NCBI GenBank assembly: GCA_029948255.1 | Contig: JALIZF010001433.1 | Span: 238,060-302,059, forward strand | DNA: 64,000 nt | From: Telmatactis stephensoni | Taxonomy: Eukaryota > Cnidaria > Anthozoa > Actiniaria > Isophelliidae | Direction: 5' to 3' | Part shown: one piece after another, positions 24,396-34,715 of the stretch | Layout: each line of letters begins with the position of its first letter | Numbering within the stretch: position 1 is the stretch's first letter | Position numbers and translations under genes: made by a program | The notes under the pieces: model-generated | The model's database searches: none | Told to the model about the DNA's origin: nothing | What the model saw: the letters and a program-made list of their open reading frames with translations, nothing else

Positions 24396-24703
24396 TCTTT
24401 TTAGCGTATCAATAAAATAGTAAATAAATTATTGAAATTAACATCGTCAGGAGAAGTGGCTGGGCTGCCTGTGGGTATGGTGCTCCGCTCGCGCAGCACT
24501 TTATGTGAATAGCAGTAAGTACGGCTAATTAGCTACGCGTACTTCACGGGTTTTCTGACTGCACTCTAGCACCATTTTAAAAGTACAGAATAGTAGTAAC
24601 TATATAGTACAAAAAACCAATAATTAAACAATGGAACACAATTGTAGTTAGCCATATTCAATTAGTTTTCGTTTGTATTTTATTGTTTTTGATATATATA
24701 TAC

Positions 24704-25447
24704 CGGGACTACCCAGACTACCCGGACTACCGAGACTACTCAGACTACCGGGACTACCGAGATTAGCGAGACTACCCAGACTACCCAGATTACTGGGACT
24801 ACCCAGACTACCGGGACTACCGGGACTACCCAGACTACCGGGACTACCCAGACTACCGGGACTACCGAGACTACCCAGACTACCCAGACTACCGGGACTA
24901 CCGGGACTACCCAGACTACCCAGACTACCCAGACTACCCATACTACCAAGACTACCCAGACTACCCAGACTACCCAGACTACCCAGACTACCGGGACTAC
25001 CCAGACTACCCTGACTGCCCAGACTACCCAGACTACCCAGACTACCCAGACTACCCAGACTACCCAGACTACCCAGACTACCGGGACTACCCAGACTACC
25101 CTGACTGCCCAGACTACCCAGACTACCCAGACTACCCAGACTACCCAGACTACCCAGACTACCCAGACTACCCAGACTACCCAGACTACCCAGACTACCC
25201 AGACTACCCAGACTACCGAGACTACCCAGACTACCGGGACTACCCAGACTACCGGGACTACCGAGACTACCCAGACTACCCAGACTACCGGGACTACCGG
25301 GACTACCCAGACTACCCAGACTACCCATACTACCAAGACTACCCAGACTACCCAGACTACCCAGACTACCCAGACTACCGGGACTACCCAGACTACCCTG
25401 ACTGCCCAGACTACCCAGACTACCGGGATTATCGGGTACTGGGTACT
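24704..25447 (-). repeat. 9-bp minisatellite of MS-1 (GGGTAGTCT on the minus strand)
   Basis: About 740 bp of tandem 9-mers, written on the plus strand as CAGACTACC with variants CGGGACTAC, CGAGACTAC and CTGACTGCC. It is open in several frames on both strands because the unit is 9 bp and lacks stops; these frames are not genes. It sits between the MS-1 right TIR and a block shared with MS-2. Confidence 0.97.
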
Positions 25448-25915
25448 ACTGGGTAGTGTTTGTTTCACGGAATAAGTGCATGCACTCTAGCGACTGGATA
25501 AAGAATGTATAGTTCTCATTTGAAACAATGGACTCGCGTTTCTTTTATCTCTACACAACGATCTATTAGCCGTCTTTGTTATTCAAATAAACGCGAAAAG
25601 CGTGCAGCGTCAAAGCGTCAAAGTAGCGTAAAGAAAACTGACTTATGAAACATCTCTATTAACTTTGATTTGAAACGAAACGAAAAGACGACTCCGAGAG
25701 GCGAGAAAACTGATTTCCGTAAGTTAACGCCCAGTGTGTAAGGATGACAACTGTTTAACAACATATCATTTTAGTCTAAATAAATCCTCACATGCACTCT
25801 GCATCTCCGGTCAGATTTGTTCTTTTTTACACTTTTTGGCTTAGAAGGGGGGTGGGGGTGGCTCACGGGCATCCTGTGACCCCCCCCCCCCCAGATACGC
25901 CCCTGCCTATACATA

Positions 25916-26505
25916 TGTACATCCTTCAATCACTAGTCGTGCAGAGCCTGGACCAACTATTGCCTACCATCACGTCCATGATAAACTTGTCTCTTCAGAC
26001 TGGGCATTTTGCAAGCCAGTGGAAAGAGGCGTTAGTAACTCCATTATTGAAGAAATGTGGCTTAGAACCGGTCAATTGTAACCTTCGTCCCGTGAGTAAC
26101 TTGGCGTACATCTCCAAGCTGGTCGAGACAGCTGTTGCTGATCAATTAAAATCCTACATTGAATGAAAATGATCTCTATCCTGCCCTTCAATCAACTTAC
26201 AGGAAACATCACAGCACTGAGACTGCTCTACTTAAAGTGCGCAATGACATTCTCATGAAAATGAACCAACAACAGGTAACACTCCTAGTCATGCTGGATT
26301 TAAGTGCAGCTTTCGATAACGTCAACCACAAGACCCTCTTGGAACACTTAAAATTCAAACTTGGTCTGTGTGGCACTCTTTTAAAATGGTTCACGTCATC
26401 CTGTCAAGCCGTTCATACCGTGTCACAGTTAATGGAAAGCTTTCACGACAGTTTAACTTGAACTGTGGGGTGCCCCAGGGCTCATGCCTTGGGACTTTGC
26501 TATTT
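25916..26505 (+). pseudogene. Non-LTR retrotransposon reverse transcriptase, N-terminal/palm half, frameshifted
   Basis: Three overlapping frames read as one RT. They give motifs WKEALVTPLLKK, NLRPVSNLAYISKLVE, STYRKHHSTETALLKV, MLDLSAAFDNVNHKTLLEHL (catalytic Asp motif A) and NCGVPQGSCLGTLLF (motif B). Frameshifts lie near 26160 and 26390. The sequence stops at the poly(T) where the opposite-strand LINE was inserted. CR1/L2-like by eye. The FADD half is missing on this strand. Confidence 0.85.
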
Positions 26506-27858
26506 TTTTTTTATTTATTTAATAACTTTAACAGGGCAATGAAAAGACTCGTAGTCCATAGAAGCAAAGCCCCATACCAAATACACTGTACACATAGACA
26601 ATACAATTACAATATAGATTAAAAATACAAAAAAAAAATTATGGGTTAGTTTGTCTGCATTTAGAGCAGATTGTTTTGAAAGTTTTAATTCGATCTGGAT
26701 CAAAAGCTGAAATGAGTAGCGATTTATAGTGTGCATGCATGGAGTTTCTTTTTGGAAGTACAGTTCTTGATATCAGAAGACAGAGAATTCCAAAGGATAA
26801 CTGATGCGGTTAAAGTAAGAGTCCCTAAAGGTTGACGTTTTTGTAATATTAGGTATGTAATTGATATGAGCTACTGCGTTCCTTGTTGATCTACAAGCAT
26901 TTCCGTAAGAAGTTACATATTTAGAGATATCAAGACTAAAGGGTTTAATTGAGACGACATTTGTATAGGAAATCGCACGATCTTGAGTACAATTCGGAAT
27001 TAATAGGTACGAGTAATGTTTTGAAAGTTCAAAGGCTCGTCCTATTTGAGAGTTTTCAAAATATTACGAGTAACTATTAATTCTGAATTGTACGAGAAGA
27101 TCGTGCGATTTTTTATTTATAATACACTATCGTTGCCATAGCGACTTAATAGGTACTCTACAGTCCTCTCGTCCAATCAGATCGAATCGAGTAATTTTGT
27201 ATAGTGTATTATAAGTAAAAAAATACGAGATCTAAGTACTCAAACCAATACCAAATTGGGACCATGTCTAGTTTAATTAGCCTATCTCTGTAGGATAGAT
27301 CTACAGTACCAGCCTTACCGGCCAGTGTAAGGATGTACTTAGTCGCACGGCGCTGTATACGTTCAATCAAAAGCAAATCCCGAGTGCTGGACTGAGGAGC
27401 CCAAACCTGACTCCCATAGCACAAAACAGAGCGTACTAGGGACAGATACAGAGCACGACGCAGATCAACTCCTACAGAGGTAGGCGTATTTCGCCTAAGA
27501 AATCCTAAGACCTTGTTGGCCTTGGCAATAACAGAGATGACATGGTTATGCCATGTCAAATCATTTGATATGATAACTCCTAGGTCCCTTTGCGAGTTGG
27601 CCTCGTTGAGGATGTCAAACTCGATAGTATAACTACGAAAAGGCGGATTTCGCTTTCTAGAGATCTTCAAGACGTCGCATTTACCAGGGTTAAAGTTTAG
27701 GTCCCAATCATGACTCCAAGAAACAAGACCATTCAAATCATATTGAAGTGCGAGATGGTCTTGTTGGGACCTCTGTGCACGGTAGCATTTGGTGTCATCT
27801 GCGAAAAGTACCGTATACGCACCCGCCGATGTGACATCCGAAAGATCATTTACGTTTA
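26506..27858 (-). pseudogene. 5'-truncated CR1/L2-like LINE: RT from the FADD motif to the 3' tail
   Basis: Minus strand from 27858: NVNDLSDVTSAG, then LFADDTKCYRAQ (motif C with catalytic Asp pair), DLNFNPGKCDVLKISRKR, ANSQRDLGVIISNDLTWHNH, SLVRSVLCYGSQVWAP and ERIQRRATKYI. A MITE interrupts near 27215-26965. The typical C-terminal TFRDSYFNRISY segment follows, then a 3' UTR ending in an A-rich tail at ~26506. Upstream the frame runs straight into the 18-bp minisatellite. Confidence 0.85.
26965..27220. mobile_element. Palindromic MITE(s) inside the minus-strand LINE
   Basis: AAATCGCACGATCTTGAGTA pairs with its near-complement ending near 27110. Next to it AATACACTAT at 27120 is mirrored by ATAGTGTATT ending near 27213. 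It interrupts LINE coding sequence between the RT domain and the C-terminal segment. Confidence 0.7.
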
Positions 27859-29117
27859 AGCGTAGTCTCCGTAGTAAGCGTAGCCTCCGTAGTAAGCGTA
27901 GTATTCGTAGTAAGCGTAGTCTGCGTAGTAAGCGTAGCCTCCGTAGTAAGCGTAGTCTTCGTAGTAAGCGCGTAGTAAGCGTAGTCTGCGTAGTAAGCGT
28001 AGTAAGCGCGTAGTAAGCGTAGTCTCCGTAGTAAGCGTAGTCTCCGTAGTAAGCGTAGTCTGCGTAGTAAGTGTAGTCTGCGTAGTAAGCGTAGTAAGCG
28101 CGTAGTAAGCGTAGTCTGCGTAGTAAGCGTAGTAAGCGCGTAGTAAGCGTAGTCTCCGTAGTAAGCGTAGTCTGCGTAGTAAGCGTAGCCTCCGTAGTAA
28201 GCGTAGTCTGCGTAGTAAGCGCGTAGTAAGCGTAGTCTGCGTAGTAAGCGTAGTAAGCGCGTAGTAAGCGTAGTCTGCGTAGTAAGCGTAGTCTGCGTAG
28301 TAAGCGTAGTCTCCGTAGTAAGCGTAGTCTCCGTAGTAAGCGTAGTCTGCGTAGTAAGTGTAGTCTGCGTAGTAAGCGTAGTAAGCGCGTAGTAAGCGTA
28401 GTCTGCGTAGTAAGCGTAGTAAGCGCGTAGTAAGCGTAGTCTCCGTAGTAAGCGTAGTCTGCGTAGTAAGCGTAGTCTGCGTAGTAAGTGTAGTCTGCGT
28501 AGTAAGCGTAGTAAGCGCGTAGTAAGCGTAGTCTGCGTAGTAAGCGTAGTAAGCGCGTAGTAAGCGTAGTCTCCGTAGTAAGCGTAGTCTGCGTAGTAAG
28601 CGTAGCCTCCGTAGTAAGCGTAGTCTGCGTAGTAAGCGCGTAGTAAGCGTAGTCTGCGTAGTAAGCGTAGTAAGCGCGTAGTAAGCGTAGTCTGCGTAGT
28701 AAGCGTAGTCTGCGTAGTAAGCGTAGTCTCCGTAGTAAGCGTAGTCTCCGTAGTAAGCGTAGTCTGCGTAGTAAGTGTAGTCTGCGTAGTAAGCATAGTA
28801 AGCGCGTAGTAAGCGTAGTCTCCGTAGTAAGCGTAGTCTGCGTAGTAACCGTAGTCTCCGTAGTAAGCGTAGTCTGCGTAGTAAGCATAGTCTCCCTAGT
28901 AAGCGTAGTCTTCGTAGTAAGCGTAGTCTGCGTAGTAAGCGTAGTCTGCGTAGTAAGCGTAGTAAGCGCGTAGTAAGCGTAGTCTCCGTAGTAAGCGTAG
29001 TCTCCGTAGTAAGCGTAGTCTCCGTAGTAAGCGTAGTCTGCGTAGTAAGCGTAGTCTCCGTAGCAAGTGTAGTCTCCGTAGTAAGTGTAGTATCCGTAGT
29101 AAGTGTAGCCTCTGCCC
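27859..29117 (+). repeat. 18-bp minisatellite, left array
   Basis: Tandem GTAGTCTGCGTAGTAAGC with variants CTCC, CCTCC and an 11-bp interruption GTAGTAAGCGC; ~1.26 kb. Longer blocks (~270-300 bp) recur, for example the run with GTAGTAAGTGTAGTCTGCG at ~28070, 28350, 28480 and 28770, which is higher-order structure. The minus-strand open frames of 300-560 codons are repeat artefacts. Confidence 0.96.
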
Positions 29118-30366
29118 CTAGAAAAACTCCTAGAAGCGTGAAAATGCAGAATACCCTAGAATAAAGTGCGTAGAACACAAATTTAACGTTAAAAACGGAT
29201 TTTAAAGGGTTTTTTGGTAGCAAAGTGCCTTTATATCACAAAAGGATCTTTATTTGTGACGTCATAACTTCCCCTTCTGACTTCCGATTGCAAATCTAAG
29301 ACCGTTACCCTCTTCCTCTTGAGTTGTTCTATTTCTTGTGTAACGTTGGTGTCAATCGCAGCTTCTAACTCTAGTTAGGAGGGTCAGAACATGGGGCCTT
29401 ATGTAAAGTGTACATCCAAGTAACCCTTGATTTTTTTTTTCAAGATGAAGATTTTTCGAACTAGGGTTAGCTTTTTAAACATGTTCCCGTTGAGCTATGG
29501 CAATGAAACTTGGTGAGTGTATGTTTTAAGACATGGCGCTTCTTTTGAAAGTATTTTGGTTCGAATCGGTGTGCATGCGCAGAAGTTGATTTTGCGACTT
29601 TAGGACCGAATGTGAGAGGCCTTTCTAAAATAGGCGAAAACTTGTGCGATTCCAACGAGCTTCCACTATGTTAGTATTTAGGACATTACCTTTTCAACGA
29701 GGTATTTTGCAACGAGATCGGGTGTGTAGTTCTTGAGTTAATTTTTAATCCTAACCCAATTTTCTCACATTCGGACCTAAATTGAAACGTATAATTTTTC
29801 GACGAACCAAAAATCCCACGGCAACCAAACATGTATCGTTGGATAGCCCTACTCCTAATCTCTCACAAACCAGGATTTACACAGCTCTAATTATATTTTA
29901 GTTTGAGACATATTTCTAACCTTAATTAGAAAAAAGGTAAAATTATAAAGTCAATTGTTAAGGTGGCTATTGCACTTATGTAAACGATTTCTTCAGGAAT
30001 AAAACATCTGATAATTGTTAGTTCAGTATATAAGTATGAGTGTGATTAAATGAAATCTCGATTTTCTAAAAAATTTTGGGTTTTTTTTAGTTTGTTTTTG
30101 TTGCCATAGCAACGGAAAATCACGTGATCTCAAAAAAGGTATCATTTTAAAGCTGATACCTAGTTCTATAACATATTAGTAAAAGATTTGGTTTAGCGAT
30201 TTTTCTTCATGGTTTTCGTGCCGTTGCCATAGCAACATTTATTGTGCAATAATGTCCTATTGCATGGTACATCTTCAAGGGAAGACCTTTATTTTTGTTT
30301 TATAAATACATGCCTTTAAACAAGTTCTTCAGGAAGAATATTTAGGCTAAACATTAAAGATTGTGT
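29116..30366. repeat. Left arm of a 1.25-kb inverted repeat (element D)
   Basis: Reverse complement of 32976-34215, starting with TAGCCTCTGCCCCTAGAAAA and ending with AAAGATTGTGT, with only scattered differences. Includes the block GACCGAATGTGAGA that recurs in the interior. The minisatellite abuts the outer end in both arms. No coding function recognised. Confidence 0.9.
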
Positions 30367-30583
30367 AAGTTTCATTGGTCTTTACTAATACGATTTAATA
30401 TTTATCTTACATATATTACCATATAAAAGTACATTGACACTTGGGCTACAAATCGTCTATACATTGTTATCAGATAATATCTAAACGTTCCGATAGATAC
30501 AGCAGCTTCAATATCAAAAAGTATTGTTGACCATTCTACCTTGTTGCCATGTTAACAAAATGTTTGTCTACGTGTCAATATAA

Positions 30584-30791
30584 GCAAAGTCTTCCGTCTG
30601 TTGTTTATGCCACGAAAAGCAGACCACCGTCCGGGAGTCAGACATCCAGCTTGTGTTTGAAACCCACACCGAGGCTAATGAGATCTGGAGACGGGGGAAT
30701 ACGGCTGTGTGGCACACCAAGTGCATTAACAAAGTTAAGAACATAAAGCTGAAGAGGGCCAGCCATAAAGGAAAGCAACCAGCCATAGAGG
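30584..30791 (+). pseudogene. Coding-like segment, possible exon of an unknown transposon or host protein
   Basis: A ~69-codon open stretch ending in a consensus donor (G|GTAAG at 30792). It reads VCCLCHEKQTTV, FETHTEANEIWRRGN and AVWHTKCINKVKN, a CxxC...HxxxC spacing like a zinc-binding module, then basic residues. Composition is protein-like but there is no matching second exon. A hairpin CTTTGTTAATGCACTT spans the donor. Tandem ~100-bp units built on CATACAACAG and CTACGATAGTGG follow at 30811-30990. Confidence 0.35.
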
Positions 30792-31194
30792 GTAAGCTTT
30801 GTTAATGCACTTCATACAACAGATGCTAACACGCGCGTGATCACTACGATAGTGGGCTCTGGAGCCTGCTGGCACCGACAAGGTAACTTACACATCTATT
30901 CACACACCACACCATACAACAGGTGTCGACACACGCGTTGGGTTCTACGATAGTGGACACATCCGGCCTGACACCGGCGCTTGGATGCATACAAATTCCT
31001 GCATACACCACAGACGGCCAGCTGGCATTTAGCACGTTGGAGGTCTTGCCTTAGTCGTCCGCCTACAACAGCCAATATTCACTCAGCTGGCAAACCCTTT
31101 GGTAACCATACACGCATCACACACACTTATGACCTCCAGCCTACAACAGTGCCCACACACATAATCCTTCCAAAAACAAGAGCTTAAGCGAATA

Positions 31195-31310
31195 ACGAAT
31201 AAAGGTACTTTATTGACAAATACATTGCAGCCGTGAGGCTGAATTGCATATTTACAAAATCAAATCAAATCAAAATTAAAGCTAGAAAAGAATAATTTGT
31301 CAACTAATTC
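31195..31310 (+). repeat. Retroposon 3'-end-like sequence
   Basis: AAAGGTACTTTATTGACAAA, GTGAGGCTGAATTGC and an AAATC repeat tail resemble the 3' end of a LINE or SINE. No coding part is present. Confidence 0.35.
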
Positions 31311-31584
31311 TAATATAAATATATATATAATAAGATCTAAAAACATATATAATAATAAAATTCCAAACGGATGGCTAAGATCATAATTAATTATTTGCGC
31401 GAATGGCTGATTTAATTATAAAACTATCTCTATAAACCTGTTTGTCCGATAACGAGGAATTGAAAACTTTGATCATCACTGAGAGGAACAGTCTACCAGC
31501 TACAACTTTCCAATACATTGCAACTTTCGGTTGGTACATATTGTACTTTAGGAGATATTTCAGAATGAAATTCGAAATAAAACA

Positions 31585-31750
31585 CGTAGGTCCGAATATG
31601 AGAGAGTTAGGGACCGAATGCATGTGAGGGTTAGGCCCGAATTAATGTGAGGACCGAATGTGAGAGTTAGGTCCGAATGCGAGAATTAGGCCCGAATGTG
31701 AGAAAAAGGTCCGAATGTGAGGCCCGAATGTGAGAAAAAAGGTCCAAATA
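31585..31750 (+). repeat. Cluster of GGTCCGAATGTGAGA motifs
   Basis: About eight irregularly spaced copies of (G)GNCCGAATGTGAG with variants (AATATGAGAG, AATGCGAGAA). The same motif occurs singly in the element D arms (29600, 29762, 33565, 33715). Confidence 0.75.
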
Positions 31751-32170
31751 TATAGGTCTGGCCCCTCCCCAACACACATAATACCAAATTTATATTTTGT
31801 TGCTTTGTGGGTATCGCAAAAACAACGCGCATTAATTGTTTCATTATTGAGATAAAGTGTCTACTTGAATTGTTCAGGTACATCTATACGATAGTATTAT
31901 GGAATTATTCAACAAAGTAAAACTTGAAATAACACAAACACAACATGAGATGTTGGAGAATACCTTCATTTACATTTTAGCTAGCCCGTTAAACAAATGC
32001 AATTCTTCGCCACCTTTCCCCTGCGTGTTAAGTTGTTGGTAGATTTAAGGATTATTTACTCATTCAGAGAAGTCTTATGTATGAAACTGACAAGGAAGTG
32101 CTGTCTTTAATTTACTTCGTTTGTTGAACGTTTGCCAAATCCTAGTGATGAAAACAATGGTCTTGGCCAT

Positions 32171-32877
32171 CTCGAGTATATTAAGGCCTGGGTCAATCAC
32201 TAATTGTATAAATTTTGGATAAAAAAATATTTTGAAGACAAAGAACATCTAAATGAACGTTTTTCTTCTATAATTTACTAAACTCGACGTCCTTAAATTT
32301 TTGAGGGTACTTTTAAGATGTCACGTGACCTGATGACGTCACAGTGATGAAATATTGTATTGTAAACTTCAAAGCAAAATGCGGTCGTGGGTATAACACC
32401 AGTCTTGAAAGTAACCATGCTTAACTATGAGCCTTAATGTGCTTCCAAACAAACAACCTGGAAAACCTGACTACAGTTTTTCTTTAGTGAGATAAAGCCC
32501 AAAACAGGTCACGTGACTTTTACATATTTCTTTTAAAAATGGAAAAACTCAACAATGTAAAGTGGATGACAAGTTTTTCGGGCTGTATGTTGTGAAGCAC
32601 ATCCAGGCTCACAGTTAAGCATGGTTACTTTGAACTCTTTAGTAATACCCGCGACCGCATTTTGCTTTGAAGTTTACAACACAATATTTGGTCACTGTGA
32701 CGTCATCAGGTCACGTGACATCATAAACGTACCCTCAAAAAATTAAGGACGTCGAGTTTAGTAACTTATCGAGGAAAAAAGTTGATTTAGATCTTCTATG
32801 TCTTCAAAATAATTTTTATCCGAATTTTAAGTAATTAACGATTGACCCAGGCCTTAATATACTCGAGATAATGTCCG
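32171..32877. mobile_element. ~700-bp palindromic MITE inside element D
   Basis: CTCGAGTATATTAAGGCCTG at 32171 is mirrored by its complement ending at 32877. Inner blocks GACGTCCTTAA, GTCACGTGACCTGATGACGT and AAGCAAAATGCGGTCG are also paired, giving arms of ~240 bp. TTAA flanks the GGCCTGGGTCAAT core on both sides but the palindrome continues beyond it, so TTAA cannot be claimed as a target duplication. Confidence 0.8.
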
Positions 32878-32975
32878 GCGATTTCAAAATTTGCCAAATT
32901 AACAATATATGCAGTGGTGATGTTAAACGTTGTAGAGAAACAGATAAAAGATGGTCAACAAATAGTACGTAACCA

Positions 32976-34215
32976 ACACAATCTTTAATGTTTAGCCTAA
33001 ATATTCTTCCTGAAGACCTTGTTTAAAGGCATATGTTTATAAAACAAAAATAAAGGTCTTCCCTTGAAGATGTACCATGCAAAAGGCATTATTGCGCAAT
33101 AAATGTTGCTATGGCAACGGCACGAAAACCATGAAGAAAAATCGCTAAACCAAATCTTTTACTAATATGTTATAGAACTAGGTATCAGCTTTAAAATGAT
33201 ACCTTTTTTGAGATCACGTGATTTTCCGTTGCTATGGCAACAAAAACAAACTAAAAAAAACCCAAATTTTTTTAGAAAATCGAGATTTCATTTAATCACA
33301 CTCATACTTATATACTGAACTAACAATTATCAGATGTTTTATTCCTGAAGAAATCGTTTACATAAGTGCAATAGCCACCTTAACAATTGACTTTATAATT
33401 TTACCTTTTTTCTAATTAAGGTTAGAAATATGTCTCAAACTAAAATATAATTAGAGCTGTGTAAATCCTGGTTTGTGAGAGATTAGGAGTATAGGGCTAT
33501 CCAACGATACATGTTTGGTTGCCGTGGGATTTTTGGTTCGTCGAAAAATTATACGTTTCAATTTAGGTCCGAATGTGAGAAAATTGGGTTAGGATTAAAA
33601 ATTAACTCAAGAACTACACACCCGATCTCGTTGCAAAATACCTCGTTGAAAAGGTAATGTCCTAAATACTAACATAGTGGAAGCTCGTTCGCCTATTTTA
33701 GAGAGGCCTCTCACATTCGGTCCTAAAGTCGCAAAATCAACTTCTGCGCATGCACACCGATTCGAACCAAAATACTTTCAAAAGAAGCGCCATGTCTTAA
33801 AACATACACTCACCAAGTTTCATTGCCATAGCTCAACGGGAACATGTTTAAAAAGCTAACCCTAGTTCGAAAAATCGTCATCTTGAAAAAAAAATCAAGG
33901 GTTACTTGGATGTACACTTTACATAAGGCCCCATGTTCTGACCCTTCTAACTAGAGTTAGCAAGCTGCGATTGACACCAACGTTACACAAGAAATAGAAC
34001 AACTCAAGAGGAAGAGGGTAACGGTCTTAGATTTGCAATCGGAAGTCAGAAGGGGAAGTTATGACGCCACAAATAAAGATCCTTTTGTGATATAAAGGCA
34101 CTTTGCTACCAAAAAACCCTTTAAAATCCGTTTTTAACGTTAAATTTGTGTTCTACGCACTTTATTCTAGGGTATTCTGCATTTTCACGCTTCTAGGAGT
34201 TTTTCTAGGGGCAGA
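32976..34215. repeat. Right arm of element D inverted repeat
   Basis: Complement of 29116-30366. Small indels only, for example near 33690 where ~10 bp present in the left arm are missing. Confidence 0.9.
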
Positions 34216-34465
34216 GGCTACACTTACTACGGATACTACACTTACTACGGAGACTACACTTGCTACGGAGACTACGCTTACTACGGAGACTACGCTTTCT
34301 ACGCAGACTACGCTTACTACGGAGACTACGCTTACTACGGAGACTACGCTTACTACGGAGACTACGCTTACTACGCGCTTACTACGAAGACTACGCTTAC
34401 TACGAAGACTACGCTTACTACGGAGACTACGCTTACTACGGAGACTACGCTTACTAGGGAGACTA
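34216..34465 (-). repeat. 18-bp minisatellite, right array
   Basis: GCTTACTACGGAGACTAC units in opposite orientation to the left array, ~250 bp, at the outer end of the right arm. It ends at TTATTAATTACGCGC. Confidence 0.95.
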
Positions 34466-34635
34466 CGCTTATTAATTACGCGCTACTACAACAACTATTA
34501 GGATTTCATTGCCATGTGTATGCATCTCAGGACATTAGGATTCGGGTCTTACATGGGGTCCATGCCAAAGTTATTCTTATTATTTTTTCTAATTATTATA
34601 ATTATTTTTCTTATTATATATTCTTATTATTTTTT

Positions 34636-34715
34636 AAAGCGCATTTGATCATTACGCCATGAAACTGAATGCGCTTTATAAGTTAATAAATTATTATTAT
34701 TAATTATTAATCATG
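34636..34715 (+). repeat. Retroposon 3' tail
   Basis: AAGCGCATT ... AATGCGCTT hairpin followed by AATAAATTATTATT repetition is the usual 3' end of many LINE/SINE families. No body precedes it. 34720-36100 shows no supported feature. Confidence 0.5.

Larger units (their letters stand above)
18742..24480. mobile_element. Element B: 5.7-kb DNA transposon with 7-bp target duplication, no intact ORF
   Basis: TIR CACAGGCAGCCCAGCCACTT starts at 18749, and its exact reverse complement ends at 24473. GGTATGG flanks both sides (18742-18748 and 24474-24480), a perfect 7-bp duplication. A 7-bp duplication is compatible with the P or Dada superfamilies among others; the termini alone do not decide. The interior has no transposase-length frame. 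19000-21050 and 21200-22400 hold only AT-rich sequence with short simple repeats near 20410-20445. Inserted within MS-1. Confidence 0.78.
13473..25656 (-). mobile_element. DNA transposon MS-1 (minisatellite-bearing, non-autonomous, interrupted by nested insertions)
   Basis: Long TIRs: GAGATGTTTCATAAGTCAG at 13473 and its reverse complement ending at 25656, continuing for ~160 bp with blocks such as CGCTACTTTG and GCAGGCTTTTCGCGTT. It is flanked by a perfect 5-bp duplication TATTA (13468-13472 and 25657-25661). Joining the flanks restores the arm of the host palindromic MITE, which supports the exact boundaries. Read from the right TIR inwards: minisatellite 25447-24704, shared block to 24492, nested elements, shared block 14205-13740 with a coding remnant, left TIR. 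MS-2 has the same order. No intact transposase. Superfamily not assigned. Confidence 0.82.

Noticed and set aside
27846..29223. 316- to 559-aa frames of TLTT/LRRLRLL repeats
   Set aside because: 18-bp minisatellite read in stop-free frames. Only the last ~210 codons of the 559-aa frame (RT) are real coding ancestry.
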